A stretch of DNA of 64,000 nucleotides from Candidatus Dormiibacterota bacterium (GTDB lineage: Bacteria > Chloroflexota > Dormibacteria > Aeolococcales > Aeolococcaceae): positions 4,076 to 68,075 of the forward strand of contig PLZA01000019.1 in the NCBI GenBank assembly GCA_003153505.1. The letters are read 5' to 3'. The notes below the pieces were generated by a model. The model had not been told where the DNA came from and ran no database searches. It saw nothing but the letters and a program-made list of their open reading frames with translations. The position numbers were made by a program, and so were the translations under genes. This document shows, one piece after another, positions 24,292 through 33,031 of the stretch; within the stretch, counting starts at the first letter, position 1, and each line of letters starts with the position of its first letter.

Positions 24292-25437
24292 TCAGGCAGG
24301 TTCGGCTCCCTCGCTGACGGCGGTGACGAAGAGCAGCATCGCGCCGAGCGCGCACACGATGAGCACCGTCGCCTGCCAGCCAAGCGGCTGTACCAGGCAG
24401 ACGGCCGCAATAGCCCCGATCAACATGCCGAGATACCCGGCGAAGCGCTCGACGGCCATGGTCCGCCCCAGGAGTTCGCGCGGAACTCGCTGTTGCAGAC
24501 CGACGGTGCCTCTCGTTTGATAGAGGGTCGCGCCAACGGCGCTGAAGAAAAGGAGCGCCACAGCGAGTGCAATCGTCGTGGCGAAAGCGAACGCCGCGAG
24601 CGGTGCGAGCTCGAGCGCTGTGAAGGCGATGATCGGAAGTTGCGTGACGCGCTTCGGAGTTCGGCGGATGACCGGGAGTGTCCCAAGCAGCGAACCCGCG
24701 CCGATCGCCGCGTACAGCCACCCCACGTTACTGTCGCTGCCGAACCGCTGCGCCGCGGCAACAACGAGCACGGCCTGCAGGCTGGTGACCGCGGCAGCGT
24801 TGGAAATGTATGCGGCCGCGAGGAATCGCAGCATCGGATCACGGAGGACAAGGGGGATACCCGCGGACATGCCGCGCGTGCCCCGAGTCGGCGCCGACGT
24901 GCCGGCCCCAACGCGCACCAACGTGGCAACCATCGCCGAGGCAAAAAAGAACGTCGCGGCGTCGATCGTGATGAGCACCTCGGGCGCCGTGAAGCGAAGC
25001 ACCAGGGCTCCGATTGCCGGTGAGACCATCAGGCTCGAGCTGCTTAATGCCGAGTACACACCCTGGACTCGCCCGAGCCCGGCTGAGTCGGTCACTCTCG
25101 GGATGAGGGCGCCGTAGCAGGGCTGTGCCGCCGAGCCGAAGAGTTGCGCCAGCGCGACCACCACGAAGATTGGCCAGATGACGTTGCTGTCGGCGAACAC
25201 AACGATCGAGCCGGTGAGCAAGCCCTGAACGACCGCACAGCCGGCGGCGATCGGGGCGGGGCCATAGCGATCGGCAAGCGCCCCGCCGGGGAACGGCCCG
25301 ACGAGCCGCGGAGCGACGCGGGCAATCATGTAGACGGCTGGACCGATCGGGGAGTGGGTCGCTCGAAACAGGAGTACGACCAGTGCCACCGTGGTGAGCC
25401 AGTCTCCGTATGACGAGGTACCGGTGGCGATGAGCAA
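24292..25437 (-). CDS. MFS exporter, paralogue 2 of a tandem pair
   Basis: At least 381 residues. TSSYGDWLTTVALVVLLFRATHSP, ARVAPRLVGPFPGGALADRYGP and LYQTRGTVGLQQRVPRELLGRTMAV align closely with the downstream paralogue. The start is unclear: TTG 25437 is given, but by comparison about 20-25 more residues belong to it, and only non-standard ATT or CTG codons are available upstream (about 25500) before an in-frame TGA. A micro-ORF with a strong ribosome site lies about 290 bases upstream on the same strand. Confidence 0.82.
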   Translation of the reverse strand: MLIATGTSSYGDWLTTVALVVLLFRATHSPIGPAVYMIARVAPRLVGPFPGGALADRYGPAPIAAGCAVVQGLLTGSIVVFADSNVIWPIFVVVALAQLFGSAAQPCYGALIPRVTDSAGLGRVQGVYSALSSSSLMVSPAIGALVLRFTAPEVLITIDAATFFFASAMVATLVRVGAGTSAPTRGTRGMSAGIPLVLRDPMLRFLAAAYISNAAAVTSLQAVLVVAAAQRFGSDSNVGWLYAAIGAGSLLGTLPVIRRTPKRVTQLPIIAFTALELAPLAAFAFATTIALAVALLFFSAVGATLYQTRGTVGLQQRVPRELLGRTMAVERFAGYLGMLIGAIAAVCLVQPLGWQATVLIVCALGAMLLFVTAVSEGAEPA

Positions 25438-25723
25438 CCGAACAGCCGGGCTCAGCGCACCGCGAGGGGCGCGAACCGGAGCGGTGGACGCGCCCGCCGA
25501 GGCGCTCAGCGTGGGTTCCTTCGAGGAATTCTCAATCGCGTCGCAAGCGTACGCGAGCGGCCGTCAACCCGGGGCCGAATGCGCGCACTTGCGCACCCGG
25601 CGGCCCGCCTCGACAGGCCCCTCCGTGATAATGACGCGATCGACCCGTTATCGGCTCGTCACGAGATTACCCAATGGATCGTCACACCGGCGCTCTAGAG
25701 TGAGTGCCGGGCAGGACTGAGGC
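25438..25723. other. Leader region of MFS paralogue 2
   Basis: Contains the possible non-ATG N-terminal extension of the exporter (about 25440-25530) and, further upstream, GC-rich inverted repeats (GGGCCG...CGGCCC enclosing GTGCGCaaGTGCGC near 25580-25620). No separate gene is supported here. Confidence 0.4.
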
Positions 25724-25759
25724 CTAGCCCCAGTTCTCGAGATCGCCCCAAGTAGCCAT
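25724..25759 (-). CDS. Eleven-residue micro-ORF ending in Trp-Gly
   Basis: The frame encodes MATWGDLENWG. A perfect AGGAGG lies five bases before ATG 25759, the strongest ribosome site in this part of the window, and no longer frame can use it. The peptide holds two Trp codons, each followed by Gly. It precedes MFS paralogue 2. Translation is well supported; the role is unknown (see the finding on the paired peptide/exporter layout). Confidence 0.5.
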   Translation of the reverse strand: MATWGDLENWG

Positions 25760-25770
25760 GGGAACCTCCT

Positions 25771-26032
25771 AGGAATATTGCGCCTGCGGGTAGCGTGAGA
25801 CCTGACCGCTGACGCGTTGGTATTGCACGTACTGTAATCCTCTGGGGGTTCTCTGGGCTTAAGACCTGTTGAGCGATCTTATGTTCACATTTCTTCGCCA
25901 CATCTTCGCGCTGTGATAACTGACGCAAGCGACGCGATCCCGCCGAAGCAACGCGTCAAACGTCAAGCGCCAATAAGGGCTTTCGGGGTCGCGCGCTGAC
26001 AATGCTGTCACGTACGCCGCGCCGTACGCCGC
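25771..26032. other. Divergent promoter region
   Basis: About 260 AT-richer bases between the leftward micro-ORF/MFS unit and the rightward histidine kinase. The direct repeat of CGTACGCCG near 26010-26030 and an inverted segment around CTCTGGGGGTTCTCTGG (25840-25857) were noted. Promoters for both directions must lie here, but no -35/-10 pair is convincing. Confidence 0.3.
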
Positions 26033-27556
26033 GTGCGGAATAGGATCCGACGCATGGTGCAGGATGCCGTCGCGCCCCGTACACATCGGGCTGACGATGT
26101 CGGGTGGTTTCGCGGCGCCGTGACGACGCTCCGTCGACTGGATCTGGTGCCGAAGTCGCCGGCGCTCGGACCGGTCGATTACAAGAATGTCGGGCTCGTG
26201 GCCTACGTTGGCGCGACGGTCGTTGCCGCGGTGGTCGTCGGGATCGTTGCCGTTCTGACCGTCCGCGTCCAGGTCGACGTCGTGACGCTCGCGATTGCCG
26301 GACTCACGATCTTCCTGATGTCTGTCTTCGCGGTCAGACTGGCTCCCCCAGCCAACGTGCAGTGGGTCCCCACCGCTTTTGTTCACCTCGGTCTCGCGGT
26401 GACGTTCGGCCCCGCGGGAGCCGCCGTCGGGGCTCTGGCAGAGCCCATCGGCGTATCGATTCGCAGCCGCAACGGGTGGTTCCGGACGACCTTCAACATC
26501 GCGAACGCGTTCCTGGCCAATGTCGCCGCATGGGGCGTCTTCCTGTGGATCCATGGTCCCGATGCAGGTCGTGGCACGGGATCTGACCTGGCCGCGGGAG
26601 TGGCCGCCGGAGCTGTCAACTTCGCACTGAACTCAGGCTTCGTGGCGTTGGTCATACGACTGTCGGACCCCAGCGCCCCAATGGGGCGCGTCCTCCGGCA
26701 GCGCCTCTCGGTGCTGCCGTACAGCATCGGGTACGGATTTGCCGCTTTCGCTTTTGTGACCATGCACAGCGTCGCCGGCGCGGTGGGATTCATGGCGCTG
26801 CTGGCACCGGTGATCCTCCTGCACGGGTTTCTGGTCATCTCCACGCGTCGAGTGCAGCGGTATGAGGAACAGCGCGCCAAAGACCAGAAGGAAAAGGAAG
26901 AGCTGCTCCAGAGAGCGGTCGATGCGTCGGAAGCTGAGCGCCGAAGAATTGCACGAGACCTCCACGACGGCGTCGTGCAGAACCTGGCTGGGATGGCGTT
27001 TGCGCTGTCGGCAGAGGCGTCGCATCTCAAGACGGCGGCGGATGTTGCCAATGGGCAGAAGGACCTGCTCGAGCTCCTCGAGACATCCGCCAACGAAACC
27101 CGTGGGGCGATGAAGGACCTGCGCACATTGATCATCGAGCTCGCGCCCCCGGCGCTTCGTCGCGAGGGACTTCAAGCCGCACTGCTTGGGGTTCTCAGCG
27201 AGATCAAGCGGAAAGGCACCAACACCGAACTCGATCTTCCACCGAACCTGCGCCTTCGCGAGGATCGCGCAGCGCTTATCTTCCGCGTGGGGCAGGAGAT
27301 CCTCCGCAACGTTGCTGCCCACGCCCAGGCCAAGAACGTCAAGGTCGAGTTGACGACTGCGGAGGGATCGGCGGTTCTGAGCATCCAGGACGACGGCAGG
27401 GGCTTCACGAAAAGCGATATCGAACGCCGCAGAGCGGAGGGACACCTCGGCACCGTCGCCATCGTCGAGCTCGCCGAGAATGCGGGCGGAACGCTCACCA
27501 TCGACTCCGAGCCAGGTCGTGGCACGCTCGTCGTTCTGACGCTGCCCATCGAGTAG
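26033..27556 (+). CDS. NarL-family sensor histidine kinase with multi-helix membrane domain
   Basis: 507 residues from GTG 26033 (ATG 26054 is an alternative). Residues 45-275 hold about seven or eight hydrophobic helices, resembling MASE-type integral sensor domains. Then a linker coiled coil (YEEQRAKDQKEKEELLQRA), HisKA_3 with the phospho-His in RRRIARDLHDGVVQNL, and HATPase with N-box, DDGRGF and C-terminal GRGTLVVLTLPIE. It is paired with the downstream receiver protein 12 bases away. The signal is unknown. Confidence 0.88.
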   Translation: MRNRIRRMVQDAVAPRTHRADDVGWFRGAVTTLRRLDLVPKSPALGPVDYKNVGLVAYVGATVVAAVVVGIVAVLTVRVQVDVVTLAIAGLTIFLMSVFAVRLAPPANVQWVPTAFVHLGLAVTFGPAGAAVGALAEPIGVSIRSRNGWFRTTFNIANAFLANVAAWGVFLWIHGPDAGRGTGSDLAAGVAAGAVNFALNSGFVALVIRLSDPSAPMGRVLRQRLSVLPYSIGYGFAAFAFVTMHSVAGAVGFMALLAPVILLHGFLVISTRRVQRYEEQRAKDQKEKEELLQRAVDASEAERRRIARDLHDGVVQNLAGMAFALSAEASHLKTAADVANGQKDLLELLETSANETRGAMKDLRTLIIELAPPALRREGLQAALLGVLSEIKRKGTNTELDLPPNLRLREDRAALIFRVGQEILRNVAAHAQAKNVKVELTTAEGSAVLSIQDDGRGFTKSDIERRRAEGHLGTVAIVELAENAGGTLTIDSEPGRGTLVVLTLPIE

Positions 27557-27568
27557 AGTGGATTGCAG

Positions 27569-27970
27569 ATGCCCCCCGCAGCGACTCGCGTCATGATCGT
27601 GGACGACCATCCGGTCGTCCGCAAGGGGCTGGCTTCGTTCCTGGGTCACGAGCCTGACATCGAGGTCGTGGGGCTCGCGGATTCCGGCGAGCAGGCCCTC
27701 GAGATGGCTCAGGAATTGCATCCCGACGTGGTGCTCATGGACCTCTCGATGCCAGGAATGGGCGGTATCGAAGCCACGCGGCGACTCGTCGAGACCGCGC
27801 CGGGAACCCGCGTGATGATGCTGACGTCATTCGGCGGCCACGAGCGCATGGTCGAGGCGCTGAAGAGCGGTGCGGTCGGCTACGTGGTGAAAGACACTGC
27901 GCCGGCTGACCTGCTCAACGCGCTGCGCAGCGTCGCGGCAACCGGCAAGGCTCCGCCTACTGCTTCTTGA
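27569..27970 (+). CDS. NarL/FixJ-type response regulator lacking the LuxR DNA-binding domain
   Basis: 133 residues from ATG 27569. The receiver is complete: VDDHPVV acidic cluster, phospho-acceptor Asp in VVLMDLSMPGMGG, Thr/Ser in MLTSFG and Lys in YVVKDT. The frame stops with KAPPTAS just after the receiver, where this family continues into a linker and LuxR helix-turn-helix. The end overlaps the opposing pntB gene by 14 bases, and no helix-turn-helix is encoded in any frame beyond. Either a truncated regulator or a single-domain receiver. Confidence 0.8.
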   Translation: MPPAATRVMIVDDHPVVRKGLASFLGHEPDIEVVGLADSGEQALEMAQELHPDVVLMDLSMPGMGGIEATRRLVETAPGTRVMMLTSFGGHERMVEALKSGAVGYVVKDTAPADLLNALRSVAATGKAPPTAS

Positions 27971-29351
27971 CCTCAGCGATGAGCGCCGCAACCGAGGCTC
28001 GCGCGTCGCCGAACAGCATGAGCGTATTCGGCTTGTAGAACAGCGGGTTGTCGACCCCCGCGAACCCGGTGGCCATGCTGCGCTTGAGGACGACGACGGT
28101 TTTCGCCTTGTCGACGTCGAGGATCGGCATGCCGAAGATCGGGCTGCTGGTCTGGGTGCGTGCTGCGGGGTTGACGACGTCGTTGGCGCCGATGACCACA
28201 GCAACGTCGGTTCGCGGGAAGTCGCCGTTGACGGCGTCCATCTCCTTGAGTTGCGTGTAGGGCACGTTGGCCTCGGCAAGCAGCACGTTCATGTGCCCGG
28301 GCATGCGGCCCGCCACCGGATGGATGGCGTACTCGACGGTGACGCCGCGCTTCTCGAGCTCGTCCGCAAGCTCCTTGACCTCATGCTGGGCACGCGCGAC
28401 GGCCATGCCGTACCCGGGCACGATCACCACGAGCTGCGCAAATGCCAGCAACGGCGCGAGATCCTCCACGGTGGTGGGGTGGATGGTGCCGCCCTCGGCG
28501 CCGGCTGCGCTCCCAGCGGATTCGACCTTCGAGCCGAAGCCGCTGAACAGCACATTGAAGAGCGACCGGTTCATGGCCTTGCTCATCGCCAGGGTCAGAA
28601 TGGTTCCCGAGGCGCCCACCAGCGCCCCGCTCACGATGAGCACGTCGTTGCTCAGCACGAACCCGGTGCTGGCCGCGGCGAGACCGGTGAATGAGTTGAG
28701 CAGCGAGATGATCACCGGCATGTCGGCCCCGCCGATCGGCACGACGAACAGCACACCGAGGAGCAGCGACAGGACGATGAAGACGGCGAAGAGCGCGAGG
28801 TTCTGGTCCCCCACGATGAGGTAGACGCCGATCGCCAGGATGACCACGAGCAGCAGCCCGTTGACCAGGCTCTGCAACCGATACGTGAGCGGACGGCCAG
28901 GCATCAACTCCTGCAATTTCGCGAAGGCGACGAGGCTGCCCGCGAAACTGAGTGAGCCGATGATGCAACTCACCATGATCGCCCACGTGATGTCCGGATG
29001 AGCCGTGCCACCGGCGACCGCCGTGCGGAAATCCTGTGCGGCGATGAGGGCGGCGGAGCCGCCACCCATACCGTTGAAGAGCGCGACCATCTGGGGCATC
29101 GCGGTCATGCGCACGAGCCGCGCGGAGACCGCACCGACAGCGATGCCCACGAGGATTGGCGGGATGATCAGTGGCCAGTTGCCGGTGTTGTGGACGAGCG
29201 CCGCGGTGATGCCAAGGACGAGCAACATGCCCACCGCTGCGATACGGTTGCCCTGCCGCGCGGTTGCCGGCGAGCGCAGCAGCTGGATACCGAACATGAA
29301 CGCGATCGCCGTCAGCATGTAGCCGAGGGTGGTGAGCGCGGAGGGCTGCAT
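27957..29351 (-). CDS. pntB: NAD(P) transhydrogenase beta subunit
   Basis: 464 residues. The N-terminal part has about nine membrane helices (domain II, proton channel). The C-terminal NADP-binding domain III includes GYGMAVARAQHEV, HPVAGRMPGHMNVLLAEANVPY and VVIGANDVVNPAA. With PntA subunits it couples proton re-entry to hydride transfer from NADH to NADP. It ends convergent with the truncated response regulator and is the last gene of the three-gene operon. Confidence 0.94.
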   Translation of the reverse strand: MQPSALTTLGYMLTAIAFMFGIQLLRSPATARQGNRIAAVGMLLVLGITAALVHNTGNWPLIIPPILVGIAVGAVSARLVRMTAMPQMVALFNGMGGGSAALIAAQDFRTAVAGGTAHPDITWAIMVSCIIGSLSFAGSLVAFAKLQELMPGRPLTYRLQSLVNGLLLVVILAIGVYLIVGDQNLALFAVFIVLSLLLGVLFVVPIGGADMPVIISLLNSFTGLAAASTGFVLSNDVLIVSGALVGASGTILTLAMSKAMNRSLFNVLFSGFGSKVESAGSAAGAEGGTIHPTTVEDLAPLLAFAQLVVIVPGYGMAVARAQHEVKELADELEKRGVTVEYAIHPVAGRMPGHMNVLLAEANVPYTQLKEMDAVNGDFPRTDVAVVIGANDVVNPAARTQTSSPIFGMPILDVDKAKTVVVLKRSMATGFAGVDNPLFYKPNTLMLFGDARASVAALIAEVKKQ

Positions 29352-29356
29352 CGGGA

Positions 29357-29695
29357 TCAGTGTTCCGAGGGTGCCGGCGGCGTCTCGGCCTTGTGCGCAT
29401 CAACCGTGGGCCGGCGCCGGAACATCTGCAGCATGCGATCGGTGACCACCCAGCCGCCGACGACGTTCAGGGTGCCGAGCAGCACCGCCGCCATGGCGAT
29501 GATGTAACCGAGCGTGTCGTTGGCCGCTGCCGCCACCGTGATCGCCCCGACGAGGACGATCCCGTGGATGAAGTTGGTTCCCGACATCAGCGGCGTGTGC
29601 AGCATCGTGGGGACTTTCGAGATGAGCAGGAATCCCACGAACACCGCGAGCGCGAAGATGAAGGCTCCGAGTGCGAGCGTCTGTCCGGGGCTCAC
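29357..29695 (-). CDS. pntAB: NAD(P) transhydrogenase alpha subunit 2
   Basis: 112 residues, three helices (FIFALAVFVGFLLISKVP, HGIVLVGAITVAAAAND, YIIAMAAVLLGTLNVVGGWVVTDRML). Matches the split form of PntA membrane part found in Rhodospirillum-type enzymes. Overlaps pntAA by four bases. Confidence 0.92.
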   Translation of the reverse strand: MSPGQTLALGAFIFALAVFVGFLLISKVPTMLHTPLMSGTNFIHGIVLVGAITVAAAANDTLGYIIAMAAVLLGTLNVVGGWVVTDRMLQMFRRRPTVDAHKAETPPAPSEH

Positions 29696-30834
29696 GCTTT
29701 GGCTCCCTGCAGCAACGCCTCGATCTGCTCACCCATCGGCTTGCCCTCGTGGGTGATGCAGGTCTGGCTGATCACGACGTCATCGAAGTCGAGGTGCACC
29801 GCACCGTCCTTGAGCAACTGGCTCAGGAATCGCGTGGCGTTGTGCGAGTAGAGCTGGCTCGCCTGACCGGGGATGGCGGCAGGGAGGTTCATCGGGCCGA
29901 GGATGAGGACGCCATTGGCATTGACCTCCTCGTCGGGACGCGTGAGCTCGCAATTGCCCCCACCCGGCGCTGCGAGGTCGACGATCACCGACCCCGTGCG
30001 CATCGACGCAACCATGTCCGCGGTGACCAGCACGGGGGCCTTGCGATTGGGGATCTGCGCGGTCGAGATCACCACGTCCGATTCCTTGACATGCTCGGCC
30101 AGGACCTGGTGCTGGCGGGCCTGAGCATCAGCTTCGAGCTCGCGGGCATAGCCGCCGGTATCCTGCTGCGTGTCGGACTCGACGCCGGTCTCGACAAAAC
30201 GAGCACCGAGTGATTCGACCTGTTCGCGCACCGCGGGCCGCACGTCGAAAGCCTCGACCACCGCGCCGAGACGCCGGCACGTGGCGATCGCCTGCAGGCC
30301 GGCGACGCCGGCACCGAGCACGAGCGCCCGCGCCGGCGTGATCGTTCCGGCCGCCGTCATCAACAACGGGAAGATGCGCGGCAGCCGGAAGGCGGCCATC
30401 ACCGCCGCGTGGTAGCCGGCGAGCGTCGCCATCGAGGAGAGCACGTCCATGTCCTGTGCCCGGCTGATCCGGGGCATCGCTTCGAGGCGAAATGCCGTGA
30501 TGCCGCCGTCGACGAGCGCGCGAACCAGCGCCGGGTCACCGATCGGCTCGAGGACGCCGACGAGGATCGCCCCCCGCTTCATCTGGCCGACGAACTCGAC
30601 GTCGGGGCGGCGAATGACCACGACGATGTCTGCGTCGGCCAGGAGCGCCTTTCGGTCCGCCACCACCTCGGCGCTCACCTCGCGGTAGGCGGCGTCGGTG
30701 ATACCGGCCGCCGCGCCCGCCCCGGCCTGAATGGCTACCGTTGCACCCGTGGACACCAACTGCGTGGCGGAGCGCGGCACCAACGCGACCCGGGTCTCGC
30801 CGGGAGCAGTCTCGGTGGGGGCGATGATGCGCAT
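29692..30834 (-). CDS. pntAA: NAD(P) transhydrogenase alpha subunit 1
   Basis: 380 residues of soluble domain I. ETRVALVPRSATQLVSTGATVAIQAGAG begins the AlaDh/PNT N-terminal domain; VLGAGVAGLQAIATCRRLGAVVEAFDVRP is the NAD-binding fold; VDLAAPGGGNCELT is the conserved loop. First gene of pntAA-pntAB-pntB; its start faces the YbaK-like gene, so both promoters lie in the few bases between or inside. Confidence 0.94.
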   Translation of the reverse strand: MRIIAPTETAPGETRVALVPRSATQLVSTGATVAIQAGAGAAAGITDAAYREVSAEVVADRKALLADADIVVVIRRPDVEFVGQMKRGAILVGVLEPIGDPALVRALVDGGITAFRLEAMPRISRAQDMDVLSSMATLAGYHAAVMAAFRLPRIFPLLMTAAGTITPARALVLGAGVAGLQAIATCRRLGAVVEAFDVRPAVREQVESLGARFVETGVESDTQQDTGGYARELEADAQARQHQVLAEHVKESDVVISTAQIPNRKAPVLVTADMVASMRTGSVIVDLAAPGGGNCELTRPDEEVNANGVLILGPMNLPAAIPGQASQLYSHNATRFLSQLLKDGAVHLDFDDVVISQTCITHEGKPMGEQIEALLQGAKA

Positions 30835-30872
30835 GCTGGGTGCTTACTCTACGGGTCGACCGTGTGGACGCG

Positions 30873-31400
30873 ATGCACGCTGACGAATCGGCGACTATCG
30901 AGACGAGGGTTCGCGACCGGCTCGCCGCCCTGGGCGTCGCGCACGAGATGCTGGCATGCGATCCGGATTTCGCCGACACCGCGGCCTTCTGCGCGAGGTA
31001 TGGCGTCTCGCCGGATCAGTCGGCGAACACCATCGTGGTCGCAGCGCGCAAGGAGCCCGGCACCGCCTGCGCCTGCGTCGTGCTCGCGACCTGTCGCCTC
31101 GACGTGAACCACGCCGTGTGTGACCTGCTCGGGGTGCGCAAGGCATCATTTGCCAGCGCGGATCAGACGCGCGAGTTGACGGCCATGATGATCGGCGGCG
31201 TGACCCCATTCGGTCTGCCCGACTCCCTGCCGCTGTATATCGACGCCCGTGTGATGACCCAGGACGCCGTGGTGATCGGCGGCGGGAGCCGATCGATGAA
31301 GATCAGGCTCGCACCGGTGGACCTCTTGCGCTTGCCCGGCTCGCGTGTTGTCGATGGACTTGCAACCCTGGTGGAGGCACCGACCCCGTGGCACGGCTGA
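30873..31400 (+). CDS. YbaK/EbsC-type aminoacyl-tRNA deacylase
   Basis: 175 residues from ATG 30873 (MHADESATIETRV). ARKEPGTACACVVLATCRLDVNHAVCDLLGVRKASFAS and IGGVTPFGLPDSLPLYIDARV match the YbaK/ProX editing domain, where GGVxPxG binds the substrate. Such proteins clear mischarged tRNA (Cys-tRNA(Pro) or similar). It overlaps the glycosylase gene by 13 bases, suggesting one transcript. Confidence 0.82.
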   Translation: MHADESATIETRVRDRLAALGVAHEMLACDPDFADTAAFCARYGVSPDQSANTIVVAARKEPGTACACVVLATCRLDVNHAVCDLLGVRKASFASADQTRELTAMMIGGVTPFGLPDSLPLYIDARVMTQDAVVIGGGSRSMKIRLAPVDLLRLPGSRVVDGLATLVEAPTPWHG

Positions 31401-32080
31401 GCGCGGCCGTCGCGCACATCGTCAAGGTCGACCCGGCATTCCGGCCCATCGTTGACACGAGCCCGACAATGGAACTGCGACCGGAGGCTGACTCGGCGTT
31501 CGAATCCCTGCTCAGCGCGATCGTGTCGCAACAGCTCGCCGGCGCCGCTGCGCGAACCATCCACGGACGGCTCGTGACCGCGCTCGGCGGAGCCCCGGTG
31601 GCACCCGAGTCCGTCCTCGCCGCCAACCCGGAGGCGATGCGCGCCGCCGGCCTCTCCGCCAACAAGCTCGCCGCGATCATCGACCTCGCCGCGAAGTTCG
31701 TCGACGGGACCGTCCCCACGCACGACCTGGACGACCTCAGCGACGACGAGATCGTCGCGCGCCTGGTGACGGTGCGCGGAGTCGGCCGGTGGACCGCCGA
31801 GATGTTCCTGCTCTTCCAACTGCGGCGGCCCGACGTCTGGCCGGTGGACGATCTCGGAGTTCGCAATGGCTGGACACGCATTCACGCCATCGCCGCGCCT
31901 CCGACCCCAAAAGCGCTGATGGTTCTTGGCGAGGCGCTCAGCCCCTACCGGAGCAGTGCGGCCTGGTACTGCTGGCGCGCTGCCGCACCGGTGCCGACCG
32001 TCAAGGCGCCCGTTCCAGCGGCCCAGCGGCGGGTCACAGCCTCGGGTCGACGACCACCTTCGCCCCGGAAGCGGGCGTGA
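31388..32080 (+). CDS. DNA-3-methyladenine glycosylase II-like (AlkA/HhH-GPD)
   Basis: 230 residues from GTG 31388. SLLSAIVSQQLAGAAARTI is the N-terminal helix of the HhH-GPD fold. The hairpin is LVTVRGVGRWTAEMFLLFQLRRPDVWPVDDLGVRNG, with the catalytic Asp in PVDD. It removes alkylated bases by cleaving the glycosidic bond. The last 40 residues are basic and overlap the opposing dehydrogenase gene by 47 bases; the frame end may be extended by lost stop sites. Confidence 0.88.
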   Translation: MARLSAAVAHIVKVDPAFRPIVDTSPTMELRPEADSAFESLLSAIVSQQLAGAAARTIHGRLVTALGGAPVAPESVLAANPEAMRAAGLSANKLAAIIDLAAKFVDGTVPTHDLDDLSDDEIVARLVTVRGVGRWTAEMFLLFQLRRPDVWPVDDLGVRNGWTRIHAIAAPPTPKALMVLGEALSPYRSSAAWYCWRAAAPVPTVKAPVPAAQRRVTASGRRPPSPRKRA

Positions 32081-33029
32081 TCAACTCCTCGAAGACTTCT
32101 GGGACCTGAGCGAGCGACACCCGGCGGGTTGCCACGCGTGCGATCCCCTCGTCACCGGCCAGCATTTCAAGCGACACGGCGAAGTCTGACGCGCTCGAGG
32201 CGATGCTGCCGATGATTTCGATCTCGCGGGTCACCCACATCAACGGAATGATCGTGGCCTCACCGAATGGCACGCCCACCAGGACGAGACGGCCGCCGGG
32301 CGCCACCAGATCGGCCGCCGCGTGGAGGAGGGGTGCGTACCCGGAACATTCGATCACCGCCGGCACCGGGGCGACGTGACTGCGCACCTCGCGACAATCG
32401 GCCACGGCGGTTGTCGCGCCGAGGTCGAGGGCGAGCCGGCGCCGATCCTCCACGGGGTCGACGCCGATGATTGGGCCGATGCCACGTGCATGAAGGGTCG
32501 CCACCGTGAGCAGGCCGATGGGTCCGAGTCCGATGACCACGACCGGGTCGCCAGGATGGACACGGGCACGCTCGACGCCGTGGATCGCCACCGAAAGTGG
32601 TTCAACAAGGCAGGCGTGCTCGAGCGCCAGACCATCCGGCAGGCGGTGGAGCAACGAGGCCGGCACTGCCACCAATTCGGCGAAGCCACCGTCACGGGCG
32701 AAGCCGATGCCGGCGGTGAGGGCCATCGCGCAGCGATAGGACGCCCCGTTGCGGCAGTCAGCGCAGACCCCGCAGGGAATCTTCGGGTCGATCACCGCGG
32801 CGTCCCCGGGAGCCCAGCCGGTCACGCCATCGCCGACGGCGTCGACCACACCCGCGAGCTCGTGTCCGGGGACCGTGTCGGTGAACAGCCCGACTTTGTA
32901 TGAGGTCAGATCCGAGCCACAGATGCCGCACCCGTCGACGCGGATGACCACCTCACCAGCTGTCGCCTCAGGCGCGGGGACATCGACGAGCTCGAGGCGG
33001 TGCGCTTCGAGAAGCCGGACTGCCCGCAT
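32034..33029 (-). CDS. Zinc-dependent medium-chain dehydrogenase
   Basis: 331 residues. Catalytic zinc ligands are in GCGICGSDLTSYK (Cys) and VPGHELAGVV (His-Glu); the structural zinc lobe is IPCGVCADCRNGASYRC (four Cys); the NAD motif is VVVIGLGPIGLLTVATL. Close to threonine, sorbitol or glucose dehydrogenase groups; the substrate is not set. It follows the ThDP enzyme by two bases on the same strand and probably acts in the same pathway. Confidence 0.87.
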   Translation of the reverse strand: MRAVRLLEAHRLELVDVPAPEATAGEVVIRVDGCGICGSDLTSYKVGLFTDTVPGHELAGVVDAVGDGVTGWAPGDAAVIDPKIPCGVCADCRNGASYRCAMALTAGIGFARDGGFAELVAVPASLLHRLPDGLALEHACLVEPLSVAIHGVERARVHPGDPVVVIGLGPIGLLTVATLHARGIGPIIGVDPVEDRRRLALDLGATTAVADCREVRSHVAPVPAVIECSGYAPLLHAAADLVAPGGRLVLVGVPFGEATIIPLMWVTREIEIIGSIASSASDFAVSLEMLAGDEGIARVATRRVSLAQVPEVFEELITPASGAKVVVDPRL

Positions 33030-33031
33030 GC

